Source of the DNA: Acanthaster planci
Taxonomy: Eukaryota; Echinodermata; Asteroidea; Valvatida; Acanthasteridae
Length of the DNA: 12,640 nucleotides
Assembly (NCBI RefSeq): GCF_001949145.1
Contig: NW_019091511.1
Span: forward strand, 306,006-318,645
Direction: 5' to 3'
Below, piece by piece: positions 8,801 through 12,640 of the stretch; the stretch's first letter is position 1, and every line of letters begins with the position of its first letter. The notes under the pieces are model-generated. The model was not told the origin of the DNA. It worked only from the letters and a program-made list of their open reading frames with translations, and searched no databases. The position numbers and the translations under genes are program-made.

Positions 8801-10563
8801 CAAAGAATCCTTACGCCACCATCTCATCATTCTCCATCCATGCTGTCATTACATTCTAACCTCAGACCAGCTCTATTGGCGAGTCACTGCGGCCGTTCAC
8901 ATGGGTTTTTCTATTCTTGGAATCGTCATTCTTACATTCCATGTGGGTGGACTTCACATGAAGCAAGGATTCTTCAACCCTCTGGGCCTGGAGGAGGGAA
9001 GGTCAGTGGGTCGTCTATCGATTGTTGTCTTAGATGGTGCGTCTCTGTATAGGCATGTTTGCTAAGCATGAAATCCCATATGGCTGGGGGTCTGTACCTT
9101 CCTCAATCCTACAGAATCCTCTAGAATGGTCCTATTAGACTTTGAATGATATAGGAGTGTTAGGGGTATTACATGAGATTGAGACCTTCAATGCTCTTTA
9201 CACAAACTTTCAGTGGTGCCCTTTTGCATCCATCAGAAGAAAATGAGGTTAGATACTGTCAAAGTCAAGCATGGCATATAAAGTAAGATGACCAATTCTT
9301 GAAGTTACTCAAAGTTAAAGTGAAGTTACTCAAAGTTAAAGTGAAGTTACTCAAAGTTACAGTGGTTTTTGCTTTCGAAGAATTGAAGGGTTTAATTCCA
9401 TAATGGGATATATGCTATCCAAAATTGAGCAACGTTCCACAATTATTGAATATCTAAAACAAAAAGAGTGTTATAGGTCTCTCTAAATGTTTTTTTTTCA
9501 GTTTTGACTCATAATTTTTTTGACAAATAAAGTCAATAAAACTGCTTTGAGGCAATTACAAGTAGATGAAATTTAGGTGGTACTTATAATTTTGGAAATA
9601 AACTCTTCAAGTGGAAGATACTTGCAGTGTGACAAATGTAAATTGCATTTGTCCATTATGCCCAGTTAATATAATGTGAACATTGTGATACCTGTGCTTA
9701 CAGAGGAGAAAAATACAGGTACCGTGTACTGAAGTCTGATCTTTCTAGAAGTGACTGACTGACTGACCTGACCTGACCTGACCTGACCTGACCTGACTTA
9801 CTGAGTGGTGCGACTGCTCTGTGATAGTGGTATTGTCTGCAAGAAACCTCCTTGTCAACATGCAATATCCTATGCTGAAAGTAATGACTTCATGTCTGGT
9901 GGTTTTCCTGCATGACAGAGAGCTGTTTGGTCTTCTCATTGCTTTGGGATGGACACTGTTGTGCTGGTTCAGTGGCCACATAATGACGTAAGATATCTGC
10001 TAACTGTTGAAACCCGATATCAAAGATGCAAAGGATCGTGGGGATTTTTGATGTACAGAACATGAAATCTTTTGTTGACTCAGATGGAATTCTGTTTCAT
10101 TGCATCTGAAATCAGTGGACTAAAGCATTCTTACATGAAATGTTCAGTTTTATGAACATGGGGGGGTGGGGAATGTGATGTCATTCTTGGATTTGAAACT
10201 ATAATACCATACACATATGTAGCTGCAAGTTGTATACATTCAATACACCCAAGTACTGATGATGTCATGCTTTGTTTACATGTGTGCTTTCCTATAGGAG
10301 CCAGGTGAGGATGACAGATTAACAAATATGACATCATCAGAACATGAGCCAATTACTATTACAGTCATTCATGAATATGCATGATGTAAAACGATGGATT
10401 CTAACCCATGGATTTTGTTGTGTCCTTGTTCCTGTTCAGGACGTGTTCAGCAGGCAAGTTAAGTATCTTGACTGGAGTGACGGTGCTACTTGGTATGTTG
10501 CCGTTGACTATGTGGGGAACCTGCTATCAATCAAACTTCAAACACTGTGACGACATGCTGTGA
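5798..10563 (+). CDS. TMEM220: Transmembrane protein 220 (TMEM220) orthologue, spliced, 7 coding exons
   Basis: Spliced CDS: 5798-5810, 7092-7243, 7827-7856, 8214-8274, 8866-9001, 9919-9987, 10440-10563. That is 585 nt, 194 residues plus TGA. All introns are GT/AG with phases 1, 0, 0, 1, 2, 2. I recognise the family from several blocks that match my memory of vertebrate TMEM220: FFALAAFVQ (res. 47-55) running into INDPD (56-60), then an IP in the next helix, LEEGREL (127-133) and a C-terminal HC before the end. Hydrophobic segments lie at about 37-55, 62-80, 92-114, 133-149 and 161-183, so five membrane spans are likely, without a cleavable signal peptide. The human protein is about 160 residues; the excess here is a polar N-terminus rich in Ser, Thr and Asp. 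The molecular function of the family is unknown, and bacterial relatives exist, so no activity is assigned. Exons 2-7 are secure; exon 1 and the start at 5798 are inferred. The alternative start at 7103 gives 186 residues. Confidence 0.88.
5893..5940 (+). repeat. Perfect hairpin between two T-tracts, intron 1
   Basis: ACCTGGG (5913-5919), a four-base loop, then CCCAGGT (5924-5930) form a perfect 7-bp stem. A run of ten T lies upstream (5893-5902) and eleven T run on from the stem (5930-5940). The layout resembles a bacterial terminator or the end of a Pol III unit, but I see no A/B boxes or small RNA body upstream. It sits about 100 bases inside intron 1. Confidence 0.7.
6135..6180 (+). repeat. 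Diverged direct repeat, copy 1, intron 1
   Basis: This segment shares the 15-mer TCAAAACCCTGCCCT and flanking similarity (TTTCCC[C]TCAA before it, a C-rich tail ending in ATCAACCC or ATTGATCCC after it) with 6911-6961, about 775 bases downstream in the same orientation. Both copies have indels. They may be remnants of one dispersed element. Confidence 0.6.
6778..6824 (+). promoter_or_regulatory. Paired CCAAT boxes in intron 1
   Basis: The identical octamer CCAATCAG occurs at 6778-6785 and 6817-6824, 39 bases apart and in the same orientation. CCAAT pairs at this spacing are typical of NF-Y-bound promoters. They lie about 270-310 bases before exon 2, so they could mark an alternative promoter giving transcripts that start translation at 7103. 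There is no clear TATA element between them and exon 2. Confidence 0.35.
6911..6961 (+). repeat. Diverged direct repeat, copy 2, intron 1
   Basis: Second copy of the element at 6135-6180, sharing the core TCAAAACCCTGCCCT. It lies between the paired CCAAT boxes and exon 2. Confidence 0.6.
7092..7243 (+). CDS. TMEM220: TMEM220 exon 2: N-terminal region and first membrane span
   Basis: The acceptor CTTTCAG ends at 7091 and the donor GTGAGC starts at 7244. The frame is open through the whole exon, including before the ATG at 7103 (residues HET precede it). From 7103 it encodes 47 residues: a polar stretch with a TSYLDDAP segment, then a hydrophobic helix starting at WLWTGIN and ending FALAAFVQ. 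This last block is the part most like the vertebrate protein. An out-of-frame ATG at 7095 stops after three codons. If the donor is missed, the reading frame runs into intron 2 and stops at 7376-7378, so intron retention would truncate the protein after one membrane span. Confidence 0.9.
7827..7856 (+). CDS. TMEM220: TMEM220 exon 3: 30-nt microexon with the NDPD motif
   Basis: The acceptor AACCACAG ends at 7826 and the donor GTAAGT begins at 7857. The exon is exactly ten codons, phase 0 on both sides, and encodes INDPDPYIWI. The vertebrate protein has a very similar block (V-N-D-P-D followed by an aromatic/hydrophobic stretch) at the same place, directly after FALAA-VQ. The acidic NDPD loop sits between membrane spans 1 and 2. 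The exon is too short to be seen as an ORF and is identified only from homology plus its two splice sites. Confidence 0.9.
8214..8274 (+). CDS. TMEM220: TMEM220 exon 4: second membrane span
   Basis: The acceptor TTTTGAAG ends at 8213 behind a pyrimidine-rich tract, and the donor GTAAGA begins at 8275. The 61-nt exon is entered in phase 0 and left in phase 1. It encodes PIYLIPCLLCCAIVW and then SRDAV, a hydrophobic helix with three cysteines followed by a charged turn. The isoleucine-proline pair matches the corresponding helix of the vertebrate protein. Confidence 0.9.
8866..9001 (+). CDS. TMEM220: TMEM220 exon 5: third membrane span and LEEGR loop
   Basis: The acceptor ACCTCAG ends at 8865 and the donor GTCAGT begins at 9002. 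The first two bases complete a split Asp codon with the last base of exon 4. The exon encodes DQLYWRVTAAVH, a hydrophobic helix (about residues 92-114), then a Gly/Phe-rich loop ending GLEEG and the start of a split Arg codon. The glutamate-rich EEGR motif is shared with the vertebrate protein. The frame is also open upstream into the intron back to 8748, but that stretch shows no family similarity and is intronic. Confidence 0.92.
9301..9363 (+). repeat. 21-bp tandem repeat, three copies, intron 5
   Basis: Three head-to-tail copies occur at 9301-9321, 9322-9342 and 9343-9363. Each starts GAAGTTACTCAAAGTTA. Copies 1 and 2 are identical; copy 3 has one change (A to C near the end). Each unit also contains the half-unit AGTTA twice. 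The near identity suggests recent expansion and likely length variation between individuals. Confidence 0.95.
9753..9798 (+). repeat. Compound microsatellite (GACT)3(GACCT)6GACT, intron 5
   Basis: Three GACT units are followed by six perfect GACCT units and a closing GACT. The two unit types differ by one C, so the pentamer probably arose by a one-base insertion in the tetramer and then expanded. It ends about 120 bases before the exon 6 acceptor. Confidence 0.95.
9919..9987 (+). CDS. TMEM220: TMEM220 exon 6: fourth membrane span
   Basis: The acceptor CATGACAG ends at 9918 and the donor GTAAGA begins at 9988. The first base completes the Arg of EEGR. The exon then encodes ELFGLLIALGWTLLCWFSG and HIM, followed by two bases of a split Thr codon. 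The order E-L-x-G-L followed by a helix with Trp and Cys matches the vertebrate family member. The polypyrimidine tract is weak, interrupted by GGTGG, and a GACT/GACCT minisatellite lies about 120 bases upstream. Confidence 0.9.
10440..10563 (+). CDS. TMEM220: TMEM220 exon 7: fifth membrane span and C-terminus
   Basis: The acceptor CCTGTTCAG ends at 10439 behind a T-rich tract. The first base completes the split Thr. The exon encodes TCSAGKLSILTGVTVLLG, a final hydrophobic helix to about residue 183, then a short tail ending NFKHCDDML and TGA at 10561-10563. The vertebrate protein also ends with a His-Cys pair about five residues before the stop, which supports both this frame and the stop. 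A competing + strand frame (10344-10550) is open across the exon and hides the real one. Confidence 0.9.
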
Positions 10564-11825
10564 AATGACTGCTTTCCGGAGAGAAGTCATCAAAAATGAG
10601 AATCATGGCTAGAAAGAAAGATGGTTTGGTAATTGCCAGCCATTGGAAAAGTAGACTTTTCCACGATGTAAAAAATGTCACCATGTACGTGAAATTTTAA
10701 AGTGATTCTTTCCTGAAGAACAGGTTCATTTTTAAAGAAGTACTGAACGACATTTGGCTTGTAAATTTGATTCATGTAAGTAATGTAAACTTTATGTCTT
10801 GCAGCTGGCTACATTTGCGACAGTCAAGTACTTAAGAACTGTAATTTTTTTAACATGTTGTAAAATCTTAACAAAAGCAAAAGTACTTGAGATATATATT
10901 TTACCAGATGATTCTCTACAATCACCTTGCCCTATGCCAATGAAAGGTTACAAAGTTTTTGGATACAAAGTACTGTTTAGCAATCATTTAATCAATTATT
11001 GTTAAAATCTGTTTAGGTAATGTAATGAACACACAGATCCCTGTACCTACCATTTGTTGTCACTTGTTGGTTGTACTATCAAGACATAATGCCTAAAAAG
11101 ACAAACGTTGATTCCATCCAGAATTGGAATTGGCAAGTGACTTGACATGAAGCGATGCGCCTGTTGAGAACAGAGGATTTTCATTGCTATAATCAATGTA
11201 CAGTAAATTGGACACAGTACTGCATGTTGACACATTGTGATCTCTGGTGTGAAATTTGCATAAACACATAACATTTGAAACTCTACACTAAGATGTGAGT
11301 GTAAGTATTTCACCACTTCATTCAACTTGAACTTAACTTAAATTATGTAAATTTTCAAATATGTAAAATACGAGTGGTCTTGTTTATGTATATTCGTCAA
11401 TTCTCTGAAATTATTTTTGTACATGCTGCTACGTTTAAAAATCATTATTCAGTCTTTAGGTTAAGAAATTTTATAATCACTGTAGAAGTTCCAATTTTTT
11501 TAGATAAAACCAGCATAGTTGTACATATAACCCCTAAACTGGATACATCATTCATGCATCCATTGTGATTTGATCTTATCAGATTCAATGTCATTCCAAA
11601 TTACAAAGAAATCCAACTTCACATTTATCACTAATGGTTACTGCATTTTCGTGCTGCATTCAGAAAGGTTGTTAGACATTGTTAGAAAGCGTTCTCCATT
11701 GGTTTTGTAATGAACTGTGACAAATTTTAAAATGAGAACTGAACTAAATTAAAGTAAATTGTCATATTTATGTGCAAGTGATGCAATATTTATCTCGGGC
11801 TTAATAAAAACTATTTTATCAGAAG
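10564..11825 (+). other. TMEM220: Probable TMEM220 3' UTR
   Basis: This stretch runs from the TGA to the first convincing poly(A) signal and contains no other gene I can recognise. It is AT-rich with many short reading frames on both strands, none with recognisable similarity. TGTACATA at 11520-11527 fits the Pumilio-binding consensus TGTAHATA. A GTAAGT at 10776 followed by an AG at 10804 is too short to be an intron. The end is placed about 15-20 bases after the AATAAA. Confidence 0.5.
11803..11808 (+). terminator. Poly(A) signal AATAAA, probable end of TMEM220
   Basis: A canonical AATAAA is followed 30-50 bases later by a GT-rich stretch (TTGTGTCCTTGTATGAGGTTGT), the usual layout of an animal polyadenylation site. 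An ATTAAA variant lies 55 bases upstream at 11748-11753 and could be used as well. Confidence 0.55.
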
Positions 11826-11869
11826 TACATTTTTAGCTTGTGTCCTTGTATGAGGTTGTCATAGCAACA

Positions 11870-12640
11870 TCCCATATTCCAAAGTGCTTACATTGATGAT
11901 TTAGAATTCGTTCCTGAGAAACTATGAAAGGTATGAAGGAAACATATGAAATTTATCTTGACCAAGGTAAAGGACATGTCCAATATTTCACTTCAGTTCA
12001 CAAAAGAGGATCCTGACAAAGCATGTGATTTCTGTATTTTATTTCATCATACATGCACCTTCCAACTCTAAAATCATAATGCCACAATGGATCAAAAATG
12101 CAAACAAAATTCAAAGGGATAAGTAAACTTTCTAATTTACTTATCAGATTATGTGGACACCAAATATTACCATAGGCATCGTTGGGATTTTTTTCCCAAG
12201 GGGAACCTCTTTCATGGAGGGGGGCATTCATCAATGAAAAACAGTAACATGGTCCTTTTTGATTTTTTTTAAAGCAAGTTGGTGATTTTCATCTTTTTCT
12301 TTCTTGAAATTCTTTTTCCCTTTTTCAATTCTTTCCAGGTCAAGCGTCCCCTACCCTTTGCCCCTTTCATGAATATTTGAATATTACACTTATTTACATC
12401 ATAACGCCCACAAAGAATCTAGCTTTTCCCACCAAATATCTTCCTTTTTATCCCATTGCAATGTGCAACACTGCTTAGATATCTAGCTCAGGCCTGAGAA
12501 AAAAAACTAAAGCAATACAAGTGCTAATCAGGCCGTCATAGCTTGGAATGCTAGCTGCGTATAGAATGGAAACGTATGGAAAGTGCGTGGAGTACTCCTT
12601 ATGCTGAGAGACCGCAGGGCCAAGTCTAGATGAAACATTT
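11870..12640. other. Downstream flank, no gene recognised
   Basis: AT-rich sequence after the TMEM220 poly(A) site. A T-rich tract ending in CTTTCCAG (to 12338) looks like a splice acceptor, and the frame after it is open for about 45 codons, but the peptide matches nothing I know. No neighbouring gene of the vertebrate TMEM220 locus is visible. Confidence 0.5.

Noticed and set aside
8748-9065. Single 105-codon gene covering exon 5
   Set aside because: Only the middle part (8866-9001) matches TMEM220. Both ends run past strong splice sites into intron.
10301-10320. Extra exon after the acceptor-like TTTCCTATAG
   Set aside because: In the required phase it meets a stop within eight codons. 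The acceptor at 10439 gives the conserved C-terminus.
10776-10804. Intron in the 3' UTR (GTAAGT to TTGCAG)
   Set aside because: The span would be only 29 bases, too short for an animal spliceosomal intron.
12338-12478. Exon after the strong acceptor-like tract ending at 12338
   Set aside because: The following frame stops after about 45 codons, lacks a donor I trust and encodes nothing recognisable.
1-12640. CRISPR array, prophage, insertion sequence or operon
   Set aside because: No regularly spaced repeats, integrase or transposase motifs or closely packed genes are present; the DNA is eukaryotic.

Overview
The window looks like nuclear DNA from an animal, most likely a marine invertebrate. 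It is AT-rich, mostly non-coding, and contains short exons bounded by GT/AG splice sites. Simple repeats are common, and the palindrome TACATGTA recurs, a word I associate with sea urchin, acorn worm and mollusc-type genomes. I cannot fix the phylum from sequence alone; an echinoderm is my guess. There is no operon structure, no ribosome binding sites and no CRISPR array, and I found no tRNA or rRNA gene.

One protein-coding gene can be supported. On the + strand, about 5.6 to 11.8 kb, lies an orthologue of TMEM220 (Transmembrane protein 220, a small multi-pass membrane protein of unknown molecular function). Six coding exons at 7092-7243, 7827-7856, 8214-8274, 8866-9001, 9919-9987 and 10440-10563 join in frame through consensus splice sites. 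They give 186 residues from the ATG at 7103, with five hydrophobic segments and the family's NDPD and EEGRE motifs. A probable first exon (about 5622-5810, behind a TATA-like box at 5591) joins exon 2 in frame and would add eight residues, for 194 in total. The 3' UTR probably runs to the AATAAA at 11803, followed by a GT-rich stretch.

Layout. Positions 1-2320 are non-coding and hold diverged copies of a dispersed repeat. Positions 2333-2552 are a GC-rich island whose minus strand has a weak exon-like signature. Positions 2560-5000 are AT-rich non-coding DNA with simple repeats and a dense cluster of TACATGTA palindromes. Positions 5000-5620 form a candidate 5' regulatory region with a perfect CRE, CTCF-like words and a trinucleotide repeat. 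Then comes the TMEM220 gene, with minisatellites in introns 3' of exon 5 and a T-flanked hairpin in intron 1. Positions 11830-12640 contain no recognisable gene.

I see no previously undescribed multi-gene system here. The points most worth following are the 30-nt microexon that carries the family's signature motif, the choice between alternative N-termini, and several non-random short-motif clusters.
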